A DNA stretch of 6,292 nucleotides from Deltaproteobacteria bacterium (lineage in GTDB: Bacteria > Desulfobacterota > Desulfuromonadia > Geobacterales > Pseudopelobacteraceae). This document shows, piece by piece, positions 1 through 5,949 of this stretch (its first letter is position 1; every line of letters begins with the position of its first letter). The DNA is taken from positions 1 to 6,292 of the forward strand of contig JACRCG010000223.1 in assembly GCA_016219145.1 (NCBI GenBank), written 5' to 3'. The notes beneath the pieces were generated by a model. The model was given only the letters and a program-made list of their open reading frames with translations. It did not search any database and was not told where the DNA came from. Made by a program: the position numbers and the translations under genes.

Positions 1-200
1 AATTCTACACTTTCTTTAACAAACTACAAGGGACTGTACTTACAACAAACCCAGTTCCAGCAGTATACTCTGACAAATTATTCATTCCATTTTATCAAGA
101 CATAGAAACAGCACACAAGATTTACGACGCACATAAAAATACAAATGCGGTTGCATACACAACAGAATTTTATCCATGCAACAACCTTCAAAGGAAGTAA
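1..200 (+). CDS. Partial C-terminus of a probable membrane-bound glycosyltransferase-like protein (5' end outside window)
   Basis: The frame beginning at base 3 is open for 65 codons from the left edge and stops at TAA 198-200, so this is the 3' end of a gene that begins outside the window. The peptide starts FYTFFNKLQGTVLTTNPVP and ends FYPCNNLQRK. It looks like a real protein: aromatic and polar residues are balanced, and the other two forward frames are interrupted (TAA at 17-19 and TAG at 103-105). The pattern of a 'GTVLTTNPVPA' segment, then 'YSD', then a late 'AYTTEFYPC' resembles the soluble tail that follows the membrane helices in some GT-C/family-39-type glycosyltransferases. That assignment is from memory of the family style and is weak. 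The coding sequence is AT-rich (62 G or C in the first 180 bases) and uses A/T-ending codons, unlike every other gene here, which suggests horizontal acquisition. It is convergent with comEC. Confidence 0.55.
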   Translation, partial: FYTFFNKLQGTVLTTNPVPAVYSDKLFIPFYQDIETAHKIYDAHKNTNAVAYTTEFYPCNNLQRK

Positions 201-258
201 TCGCAATCTATAAAAGACTCTTTTACTCTATTTTAGCAAATGCTGTCAAACGGCAATA
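201..258. other. Short AT-rich gap between convergent genes, with a weak hairpin
   Basis: This is the 58-base space between the stop of the left-edge gene and the stop of comEC. It contains a perfect 6-bp inverted repeat at 211-225, TAAAAG-ACT-CTTTTA, followed on the + strand by a T-rich stretch (CTCTATTTTA). The stem has only one G-C pair and would be thermally weak. It is in the right place for a terminator of one or both converging transcripts, but the sequence does not make a convincing intrinsic terminator. Confidence 0.3.
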
Positions 259-2667
259 TCACTCGACCTTGTAAGGCGTGGCGATACTCCAGCCGACTCC
301 GTCACTGACAAGTTCAATGGTGCCGTCGCGGTCGGTTCGATAGAGCTGGATATTTCCGGCCGCCAACTGTTGCACTGTTTGCATGGACGGAAGGCCGAAA
401 CGATTGGCCGCTCCGGCCGAAATCAGCGCAACTTCGGGCTTGACCCGCTCCAGAAACTCCCCGGAGGTGGAAAATCGGCTGCCATGATGCCCGACTTTAA
501 GAACGGTGGATTTCAACTCAAGGCCATTGGCCAGCATCTGATGTTCTGCCGCAATACCGGCATCTGCGGCAAAGAGCATGCTGAACGTGCCGAAGACCAG
601 CCTGAAAACCAGAGATTCCTCGTTTGCGTCCATCTCATCTTTTTCAAAATGTCCTGTATCGGTTCTTCCGGGCGAAAGCACCTGCAGGGCGACTCCGCCG
701 GACAGCGGGATACTGTCGCCGGCGGCAAGCCTGTGCAGCGGGATATGACGTTCAGCAAGCGCTGCTCTGACCTCCCGGGAATAATCGGCACTCAGACCTG
801 CCGGAGTGGCCCAGAACCCGCCCACCTCAAAATACCTGGTCAGATAAGCCAGACCGCCAATATGGTCGGGATGATCGTGTGTGGAAAATATCCAGTCAAT
901 CCTCCCGACACCCAGCGCGCCGAGCGCCGGCGCCAGGATACGCTGCCCGAAGTCCCGACCGGTATCATGCAGATACCCTCCCCCATCGACCAGCATGGTT
1001 TTGCCGTCCGGCAGCCTCAAAAGCAGCGCTTCGGCCTGGCCTACGCTCAACATGGTCACATGCAGCTTTCCATCGGCAGGCAAAAGCGGCTGCATATGCA
1101 GCGACAATGCGACAAGCGGCAGCACCGCAGCCAGGGCAAGGCGTTTTTTCATGCCGCTTACAAAGGTCATTCCCGTCATGAACAAAAGAAAAAACAACAC
1201 ATCCCACTTGGTAACAGCGTGAAACCTTATTACCGGGAGAGCGGCAAAGCCGGTTATTATCCAGTTTGACAGTTCGATCAGCTTGGCCGGAGGCCAAAGC
1301 AGGATCTGACTACAGGAGGGGAGCAGCACCAGCAGCGGTAGAACGCAAAAACCGGCCAGAACCGCCCCGTATCCAAGCAGCGGCACTATCAGAAAGTTTG
1401 ACAGGATTCCGTTCAGCGAAGCCACCTTGAAAGTAAACAACACCGGTATGAGAGTGGCCAGGGAAGCCGCCACGGATGCCGCTATGAACTGCACCATGCT
1501 GCGTCCGCAGACGGAGGTAACGGCTGACATGCGCTCTGTCAATGCCGGAACGGCAATTACGATCCCCCACAGCGACAGGAACGATAACTGGAACGAAATA
1601 TCGAATAACGTGGGCGGATTAATGGCTATCAGGAAAAAAGCCGCCAGTAGAAGTGTATTGACCGGGGCGCTCTCCCGCTCCGCATACAGGGCAAATGCAA
1701 ATGCGGCCAGCATGATGACCGAACGGGCCGTAGCAGGGGCATTGCCGGTCAGAAACAGGTACATCAGCATGGCGGGAACCGCCAGCAAAACCACCAGACG
1801 ACGGACATTGCAGCGCAGTGTCAGATATTCTGAACGCGTGAACAGCCATAATGCCGCAAGTGTTATGAAAACAGCGATAATGCCAACATGAAAGCCCGAA
1901 ATCGAGAGAATGTGGTTGACGCCGGCCCTGGTATAGGCGTCCGCCAGTTCGCGGGGAATTCTTTTCTGGTCTCCTATCAAAAGCGCCGCCAGCACCGAAG
2001 AGACTTTTTCATCCTTGAGCGCGAGGCGGATGGAGTCGCCCAGCCTCCGTGCGGCCAGATCGATGCTGCGCTGCCATGACTCTTCTGCGGCGGCCCTGAT
2101 CAGGACGATATCCCCCTGTGAGGCGACACGACCGACTGCGGCCACCTCCTGGAAGGCGAGATATTGCCTGAAATCGAATTCTCCCGGCAACCCCAGGCGG
2201 CGTGGGACAGATATGCGCGTCGTCAGCCGGATCCTGTCTCCACGGGCAACAGTGATATCACCTTCCGAGACATACAGCATGAGCTGTCCCTGAACGGATT
2301 CAAACCGGTTATTGCTGATAATATTCTCAGTTCTGACAACCACGCTGCTCCCGTCCGGCGAAACAGACGGGCGCGAAGCGACCAGTCCCTCAAGAGTAAG
2401 CGGCGTATCGGAAGCCCGCTTTCCAATTGATGCCGGAGATGGGTCGGGGATCAGCCAGGGAGAGAGGGCATAAAGGCCCCAGAGGAAGAAGAAGGCAGCC
2501 GTGCAGACCGGAAAAATGTGCTTGTCGCGCTGCAGAGCAGCCAATATCAGGCAGACGAAAGCGCCGGCTATGACTGAAAGGGGGCAAAATCTGCCGGAAA
2601 GGCTTGAGAGTGTCAAGCCGGCGGCCATCGACACAAATGGTATCAAAAACGGCCACTGGCTTGTCAT
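259..2667 (-). CDS. comEC: ComEC/Rec2-family DNA internalization protein, full length
   Basis: This 802-residue inner-membrane protein matches the full ComEC layout. It is the channel that carries single-stranded DNA into the cytoplasm during natural transformation. Residues about 10-75 form N-terminal membrane helices. Residues about 90-190 form the DUF4131/OB-like region, with LGLPGEFDFRQYLA near 158-171. Residues about 220-510 are the polytopic Competence domain, beginning LLIGDQKRIP and including HILSISGFHVG (252-262). Residues about 530-800 are a metallo-beta-lactamase domain. Its metal-site signature HDHPDH is at 597-602, with D702 in 'ADAG' and H727-H728 in 'KVGHHGS', so the expected ligands are present. 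The strand that usually reads DVGQGDA is SVGQAEA here (541-547). The start is ATG 2665-2667; in-frame stops lie just upstream and no strong Shine-Dalgarno is visible. It begins 10 bases after the preceding gene ends, so it is probably co-transcribed and may be translationally coupled. Many species carry comEC without proven competence, so active DNA uptake is inferred. Confidence 0.95.
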   Translation of the reverse strand: MTSQWPFLIPFVSMAAGLTLSSLSGRFCPLSVIAGAFVCLILAALQRDKHIFPVCTAAFFFLWGLYALSPWLIPDPSPASIGKRASDTPLTLEGLVASRPSVSPDGSSVVVRTENIISNNRFESVQGQLMLYVSEGDITVARGDRIRLTTRISVPRRLGLPGEFDFRQYLAFQEVAAVGRVASQGDIVLIRAAAEESWQRSIDLAARRLGDSIRLALKDEKVSSVLAALLIGDQKRIPRELADAYTRAGVNHILSISGFHVGIIAVFITLAALWLFTRSEYLTLRCNVRRLVVLLAVPAMLMYLFLTGNAPATARSVIMLAAFAFALYAERESAPVNTLLLAAFFLIAINPPTLFDISFQLSFLSLWGIVIAVPALTERMSAVTSVCGRSMVQFIAASVAASLATLIPVLFTFKVASLNGILSNFLIVPLLGYGAVLAGFCVLPLLVLLPSCSQILLWPPAKLIELSNWIITGFAALPVIRFHAVTKWDVLFFLLFMTGMTFVSGMKKRLALAAVLPLVALSLHMQPLLPADGKLHVTMLSVGQAEALLLRLPDGKTMLVDGGGYLHDTGRDFGQRILAPALGALGVGRIDWIFSTHDHPDHIGGLAYLTRYFEVGGFWATPAGLSADYSREVRAALAERHIPLHRLAAGDSIPLSGGVALQVLSPGRTDTGHFEKDEMDANEESLVFRLVFGTFSMLFAADAGIAAEHQMLANGLELKSTVLKVGHHGSRFSTSGEFLERVKPEVALISAGAANRFGLPSMQTVQQLAAGNIQLYRTDRDGTIELVSDGVGWSIATPYKVE

Positions 2668-2677
2668 GTATTCGAAA

Positions 2678-3832
2678 CTATTTTCTTACCGGAAAGGCCG
2701 ACTGGAAGGACTTCAGGAAGCTTCTGGCCTCATCGGCCGTAACCGGGCGTTCGGGCGGCCCGCTGATTCCGGCCAGTTTGAGAAAGTCAGCCGGCAGCGT
2801 ACTCTTTCTGCTGAATTCAACCGTATCAATCCCCCCCATGGGAGGCAGGTTGACCGTGATCATATTGTCGCCGGATTCAAACCGGAACGGACCGAATGTA
2901 AGTTTGTCCAGATACTGTTTGCCGGAGAACTCAAAGCGGCTTTCATTTACGCTGCCGCTGATCCGGTCTCCCAGGAGATTGGCCGTGATGGAGTAATAGC
3001 CGGTCTCATCGACCTTGACAGGGATCTGGATGGATGCACCCCGGTAGTCAGCCCTGATCCATTCAGTCGAAAAAAACTTTCCCAGAAAAGCTGTTCCGGT
3101 TTTTGCGGCAGATTCAGGCAAAATGGCCGCTTCAGCGGCAGACAATGTTTTTAGAGCGCTGTCCGGTGACTCCGGCAGCCGGGAATATCCCGACATCATC
3201 GAAACGGCTATTTCGGCCATACGCCCTGCTGTCAGGCGCTCCTTGAAGCGCCACCCCACCAGCGGCTGGATCGGTGTATAGTCGGCAGCTGCAAATGAAA
3301 ACGAGTCAATTGCCCCCTCCGGCGGAATTGTCACCTCGATTTTGACTATCCCGGCCTTCAAAAAGATCTTTCCGACTTCCACTTCCCGGAATTTTGCAGA
3401 TTTGGAGTCGGCCCTGTAATCCTTTTTATCTACATTCCAGACAAATCCATCCCCTTTTATGACCGCTTTCAGGATATACTCACCCTGCACTGGCAGCAAA
3501 ACCGTGAAGTTTGCAGAAGTTGTACTCGAAACGCCGAGTATCCACCCTTTGCCGGTAAATGGGCCAAACATGATGGTGTCACGAGTGCTGACCAGATCCG
3601 TTCTGTCATTATAGGAGCTCTCGGCTTCATAGCTGAACGTGCGTTTGCCGCCCAGAATCAGAAGATAGTCCCGATCGGCCGGTTCTTTCGGGAGCCCGGA
3701 ATCCCAGGAAAACTGCTCAACGACAAGCTGGGCAAAATCTTTCTGGGTAAACTCTTTTTTTGCCTCTGCCCCCCATCCGACCGAATTCAGGAGCATAAAG
3801 ACAGCGGCAACCATAATAATCCTGCGAAACAT
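2678..3832 (-). CDS. Exported protein with two tandem copies of a helix plus beta-sandwich module, function unknown
   Basis: This is a 384-residue protein that I cannot name. The N-terminus MFRRIIMVAAVFMLLNSVGWGAEA is a Sec signal peptide, probably cleaved after AEA (residue 24), so the protein is likely periplasmic or secreted. There is no lipobox cysteine. The mature part is an internal duplication. A short helical segment with an LP-x2-P-x-D-type motif occurs at 28-53 (GLPKEPAD) and again at 200-225 (RLPESPDS). Each is followed by a beta-rich domain with matching landmarks: GEYILKAVIKGD (117-128) against GYYSITANLLGD (278-289), and IPPEGAIDSFSF (169-180) against LPPMGGIDTVEF (329-340). The strand pattern suggests a galactose-binding or carbohydrate-binding-like beta-sandwich. 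That is a fold guess, and no catalytic motif is seen. The ATG at 3830-3832 follows a strong GGAGGAG ribosome site. The gene sits 42 bases after the small acidic gene and 10 bases before comEC. Confidence 0.85.
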   Translation of the reverse strand: MFRRIIMVAAVFMLLNSVGWGAEAKKEFTQKDFAQLVVEQFSWDSGLPKEPADRDYLLILGGKRTFSYEAESSYNDRTDLVSTRDTIMFGPFTGKGWILGVSSTTSANFTVLLPVQGEYILKAVIKGDGFVWNVDKKDYRADSKSAKFREVEVGKIFLKAGIVKIEVTIPPEGAIDSFSFAAADYTPIQPLVGWRFKERLTAGRMAEIAVSMMSGYSRLPESPDSALKTLSAAEAAILPESAAKTGTAFLGKFFSTEWIRADYRGASIQIPVKVDETGYYSITANLLGDRISGSVNESRFEFSGKQYLDKLTFGPFRFESGDNMITVNLPPMGGIDTVEFSRKSTLPADFLKLAGISGPPERPVTADEARSFLKSFQSAFPVRK

Positions 3833-3859
3833 GACTCCTCCGTTGTGCAGTACTGATTC

Positions 3860-3876
3860 AGCCGATCAGATCGGCT
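3860..3876. repeat. 17-base perfect inverted repeat at the end of the small acidic gene
   Basis: AGCCGAT-CAG-ATCGGCT is a perfect palindrome around a single central base, and could fold in RNA as a 7-bp stem with a 3-base loop. It overlaps the TAG stop (3875-3877) of the 95-residue gene and lies 27 bases upstream of the next start on the minus strand. No T-tract follows it, so it is not a standard terminator. It could be an intercistronic stem-loop that adjusts message stability, or simply chance. Confidence 0.4.
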
Positions 3877-4162
3877 ACTCGTCCGACTCCCACCCGTCAT
3901 CCCGGTCGTCTTCGTAAATTTCATCTTCGTCGTAATCGTCTTCGCTCGCCTCGTAATCTTCGTCCAGCTCTTCATCAATGTATCTGGGAGGCGGGCTGAC
4001 CTCATCCTCGGAAATTTTCTCGAAGCGGGCCACCAGCTCTTGATTGGCACAAAAGCGCCCCTTTTTGTGTCCGCAGGAATTCAGGTCACAAAGATCAAAC
4101 AACTGAATCTCGCTGCAAAGCCGCTGTGGCGGGATATATTCTTTTTCTTCAGCACGTTCCAT
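3875..4162 (-). CDS. Small acidic protein with an N-terminal cysteine/histidine cluster, function unknown
   Basis: This is a 95-residue hypothetical protein. The N-terminal half carries C16, C25, C30, H32 and C38, spaced C-x8-C-x4-C-x-H-x5-C. That could bind zinc or another metal, although it matches no zinc-finger class I can name. The C-terminal half (residues 53-95) is extremely acidic: 24 of 43 residues are Asp or Glu, with scattered tyrosines and one tryptophan, and it is probably disordered. There is no signal peptide or membrane segment, so it should be cytoplasmic. The ATG at 4160-4162 is preceded by GAGAG about 8 bases upstream. It starts 19 bases after the permease stop and is followed after 42 bases by the exported duplicated protein, so it is probably part of the same operon. 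The cysteine pattern and the position support a real gene. The acidic tail could partly reflect a GA-rich repeat-like DNA composition. Confidence 0.8.
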   Translation of the reverse strand: MERAEEKEYIPPQRLCSEIQLFDLCDLNSCGHKKGRFCANQELVARFEKISEDEVSPPPRYIDEELDEDYEASEDDYDEDEIYEDDRDDGWESDE

Positions 4163-4181
4163 GTTGTCACTCTCGCTCGCG

Positions 4182-4964
4182 TCAGGAAAATGTATTGGAA
4201 ACCAGATAGGTAATCAGTCCATCCAGAAGAAACACGGTAAAAAGGCTGGTCATAACGGCACGGGTAGCAGCCTGTGGAATTTCGGTTGCGCTCCGCCCGA
4301 CCCCCAGCCCATACCAGCAGCAGATCGAAGAGATGAACAGCCCGAAAAAAATACTTTTGGAAAACAGCATCACAATTTCCCTGATGCCCAGAGACGCCAT
4401 GATTCCCTGGAAAAAATGATCGTAGGGAAGATGCCACACAACGGAAGATATTATGAAGCTGCCGACAAACACCGACAGCACAAAATAGATTGTCAGGATA
4501 ACTACCGAGAGGGTAACTCCGACAATGCGGGGCATTACGAGGTAGCTGTCCGCAGATATGCCCAGCATCTCGATCGATTCAATCTCGCCGTTGATCTTCA
4601 TCGCCCCCAGTTCGGCGGCGATCGCCGTCCCGCTGCGGGCCACCACTATGATTGCCGTCAGAAGCGGCGCAAGTTCACGCAGAACCACCCAGACCAGTAT
4701 CTTGCCTGTCAACGAGGCGTTATCTCCGACCAGACTCTGAATCTGGGCGATAATCACGGTTCCGATTATTGCCGAAATAACAACTATGATGTGAATCGCA
4801 TCAAAACCGGTAAAATACACCTGCCTCAGAAAAACCATCCGGATTGCAAGGTTTCTCCGGACACAGGCGCTGATGAAATTTCGAAACGCCAGGATCAGCA
4901 TACTGACAAGATCCATCAGCAGCGTAACCCTGACCAGAAAAAATCTCCCCAGAGCACTTATCAT
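4182..4964 (-). CDS. MlaE-family ABC transporter permease (phospholipid/lipid transport)
   Basis: The protein is 260 residues when started at ATG 4962-4964, the usual size for the MlaE (PF02405) family. It is an inner-membrane subunit that, with an ATPase (MlaF type) and an MCE-domain protein (MlaD type), moves lipids between inner membrane and periplasm. Membrane segments are visible at about 54-78, 88-110, 145-175, 196-220 and 236-256. Family hallmarks are RELAPLLTAIIVVARSGTAI (97-116), then AAELGAMKINGEIESIEMLG (116-135), and the late KSIFFGLFISSICCWYGLGVG segment (203-223) followed by ATRAVMTS (233-240). The frame stays open upstream to a TTG at 5031-5033, inside the preceding gene, and ATGs at 5001-5006 are also possible. 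I prefer 4964 because the family begins close to 'MISALGRFFL' and no candidate has a clear ribosome site. No ATPase or MCE gene is in the window. Confidence 0.92.
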   Translation of the reverse strand: MISALGRFFLVRVTLLMDLVSMLILAFRNFISACVRRNLAIRMVFLRQVYFTGFDAIHIIVVISAIIGTVIIAQIQSLVGDNASLTGKILVWVVLRELAPLLTAIIVVARSGTAIAAELGAMKINGEIESIEMLGISADSYLVMPRIVGVTLSVVILTIYFVLSVFVGSFIISSVVWHLPYDHFFQGIMASLGIREIVMLFSKSIFFGLFISSICCWYGLGVGRSATEIPQAATRAVMTSLFTVFLLDGLITYLVSNTFS

Positions 4965-4980
4965 GGCTGTTTGAATTGCA

Positions 4981-5739
4981 TCAGATCTCGTACACGGAGC
5001 CATCATGCAGCAGTTCGATACCGTCAATTCCAAGGCATTCGATTTCTCTGCGGATGATATCGTAGTACTGCGGCTTGGGATGGGTAATGAGTATTCGTTT
5101 TGGCAGTGACGTTATCTTGCCCAGTTCGTCAACCAGCATCGAAGATGTCAGATGCTTGGTAATCTGCGCCAGATTCTCCATGTTGTTAGGGAATGAAACT
5201 TCGACAATCAGGGCATCCGCACCGGAGCAGTACTTCCAGATCTCTTCGGTCGGGCCGGTATCACCGGTATATACAATAGTCTTACCGCCTGACTTCACCC
5301 GATAGCCGACCGCCGGAACGGTGTGATTAACCGGTATTGCATCAACGGTATACCCTTTCAGAACATATTTTTTGTACGGTTCAATGATGGCATACGAGAT
5401 TACCGGATCTTCTTCATTTGGCAGCGATGTGAAATCCGGCCAGATGATGCCGTTAAACAGGTGATCCCGCAAGGCGGTTATAACCTCATGCGTGCTGTGT
5501 ACCTTGACGGTATGCTTCAGGTTTTTCATGATGATATTATCCGCAAGTGCCGGGATGCTGCGGATGTGATCAAGATGGGAGTGAGTAACGAATATATCTC
5601 GTATTTTCCACTGTTCCTCTTCATTCAGAACAGCGCCAATCGTGCCGGCGTCCAGCAGCAGTTGATCGTCGATAAGAAAAGCGGGCGGATTGAAACCGGG
5701 AAATTCAGCGCCGGCACTTCCAAGTATCTGCAGCCTCAT
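4981..5739 (-). CDS. MBL-fold metallohydrolase related to class II 3',5'-cyclic-nucleotide phosphodiesterases
   Basis: The protein has 252 residues and no signal peptide, so it is cytoplasmic. It has the metallo-beta-lactamase fold with a complete set of likely metal ligands: THSHLDH at 52-58 (H53, H55, D57, H58), H139 in 'PVNHT', D160 in 'YTGDTGP' and H220 in 'ITHPKPQY'. The HxHLDH motif, the preceding 'LLLDAGTIGAVL' and the later 'HLTS' (197-200) resemble class II cyclic-nucleotide phosphodiesterases (PDE1/CpdP type). RNase Z-like and other MBL hydrolases share much of this pattern, so the substrate is not settled. The start is ATG 5737-5739, because AGGAGG lies 7 bases upstream and the family begins 'MRLQILGSAGAEFPG'. 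A longer reading from TTG 5796 has no ribosome site. It is the first gene of the probable five-gene operon, and its stop is 16 bases before the permease start. Confidence 0.85.
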   Translation of the reverse strand: MRLQILGSAGAEFPGFNPPAFLIDDQLLLDAGTIGAVLNEEEQWKIRDIFVTHSHLDHIRSIPALADNIIMKNLKHTVKVHSTHEVITALRDHLFNGIIWPDFTSLPNEEDPVISYAIIEPYKKYVLKGYTVDAIPVNHTVPAVGYRVKSGGKTIVYTGDTGPTEEIWKYCSGADALIVEVSFPNNMENLAQITKHLTSSMLVDELGKITSLPKRILITHPKPQYYDIIRREIECLGIDGIELLHDGSVYEI

Positions 5740-5747
5740 AATACCGC
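5740..5747 (-). promoter_or_regulatory. Strong ribosome binding site that fixes the hydrolase start
   Basis: On the minus strand the sequence reads AGGAGGCGGTATT directly before the ATG at 5739. The perfect AGGAGG core (about 5747-5752) with 7-base spacing decides against the longer in-frame TTG start. Confidence 0.8.
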
Positions 5748-5793
5748 CTCCTGTTGGTCGTGAGCTTCCAGACAGCATAAACTCATTTCCATA

Positions 5794-5821
5794 CAAATAA
5801 CAGTATTAATAACAATGTCAA
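5794..5821 (-). promoter_or_regulatory. Possible sigma-70-type promoter for the hydrolase-permease-comEC operon
   Basis: On the minus strand a perfect -35 hexamer TTGACA lies at 5821-5816. A 16-base spacer separates it from TATTTG (5799-5794), which matches only half of the -10 consensus. Transcription would begin near 5785, leaving a leader of about 45 bases before the hydrolase ATG. The AT-rich composition and the position, directly upstream of the first gene of a tight cluster, favour a promoter. The poor -10 leaves this uncertain. An inverted repeat GTCAA-GACG-TTGAC (5817-5830) overlaps the -35 and could be an operator. Confidence 0.4.
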
Positions 5822-5949
5822 GACGTTGACCTGATTATTGTGTGGAAATATCTGTTATTAACCTGCAAATGAAAAGGTGAGGAAACTGGCTGGAGCGCTT
5901 GTAAACAGAAGAACAGCTGAGATTATCGTGGGTTTTCAGAGCTGACACA

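Larger units (their letters stand above)
5740..5949. other. 210-base intergenic region with short repeats
   Basis: This stretch between the GGDEF stop and the hydrolase start holds the candidate promoter and several repeats. AATAACAG at 5796-5803 pairs with CTGTTATT at 5852-5859. TTAATAAC at 5806-5813 pairs with GTTATTAA at 5854-5861. GTCAA (5817-5821) pairs with TTGAC (5826-5830). On the minus strand TGTTATT occurs twice, 12 bases apart. The repeats flank and overlap the candidate -35, as expected for a regulator-binding region, but AT-rich DNA gives such matches readily. No convincing intrinsic terminator for the GGDEF gene was found. Confidence 0.4.

Noticed and set aside
370..1269. A 299-codon open frame on the + strand opposite comEC
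   Set aside because: It lies wholly antisense to the metallo-beta-lactamase domain of ComEC, which has strong family motifs. The translated product is rich in Gln, Arg and His with no domain pattern, as expected for a shadow frame.
2501..3154. A 217-codon + strand frame across the comEC/exported-protein junction
   Set aside because: It is antisense to two well-supported genes and shows no domain or ribosome site.
4161..5057. A 298-codon open frame on the + strand opposite the permease
   Set aside because: It covers exactly the MlaE-type gene in antisense. The product is a low-hydrophobicity mix rich in His, Gln, Asn and Asp with no recognisable motif.
5736..5792. An 18-codon leader frame on the minus strand whose TGA overlaps the hydrolase ATG (ATGA)
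   Set aside because: The overlap is suggestive of translational coupling, but there is no ribosome site before its ATG, and the proposed transcript start near 5785 would fall downstream of that ATG.
5740..5796. A longer hydrolase starting at TTG 5796
   Set aside because: The extra 19 residues have no ribosome site and are not family-like, while the internal ATG has a perfect AGGAGG.
5860..5949. Possible terminator downstream of the GGDEF gene
   Set aside because: CAGCT...AGCTG matches near 5914-5944 are only 5 bp, have a long loop and no following T-run.
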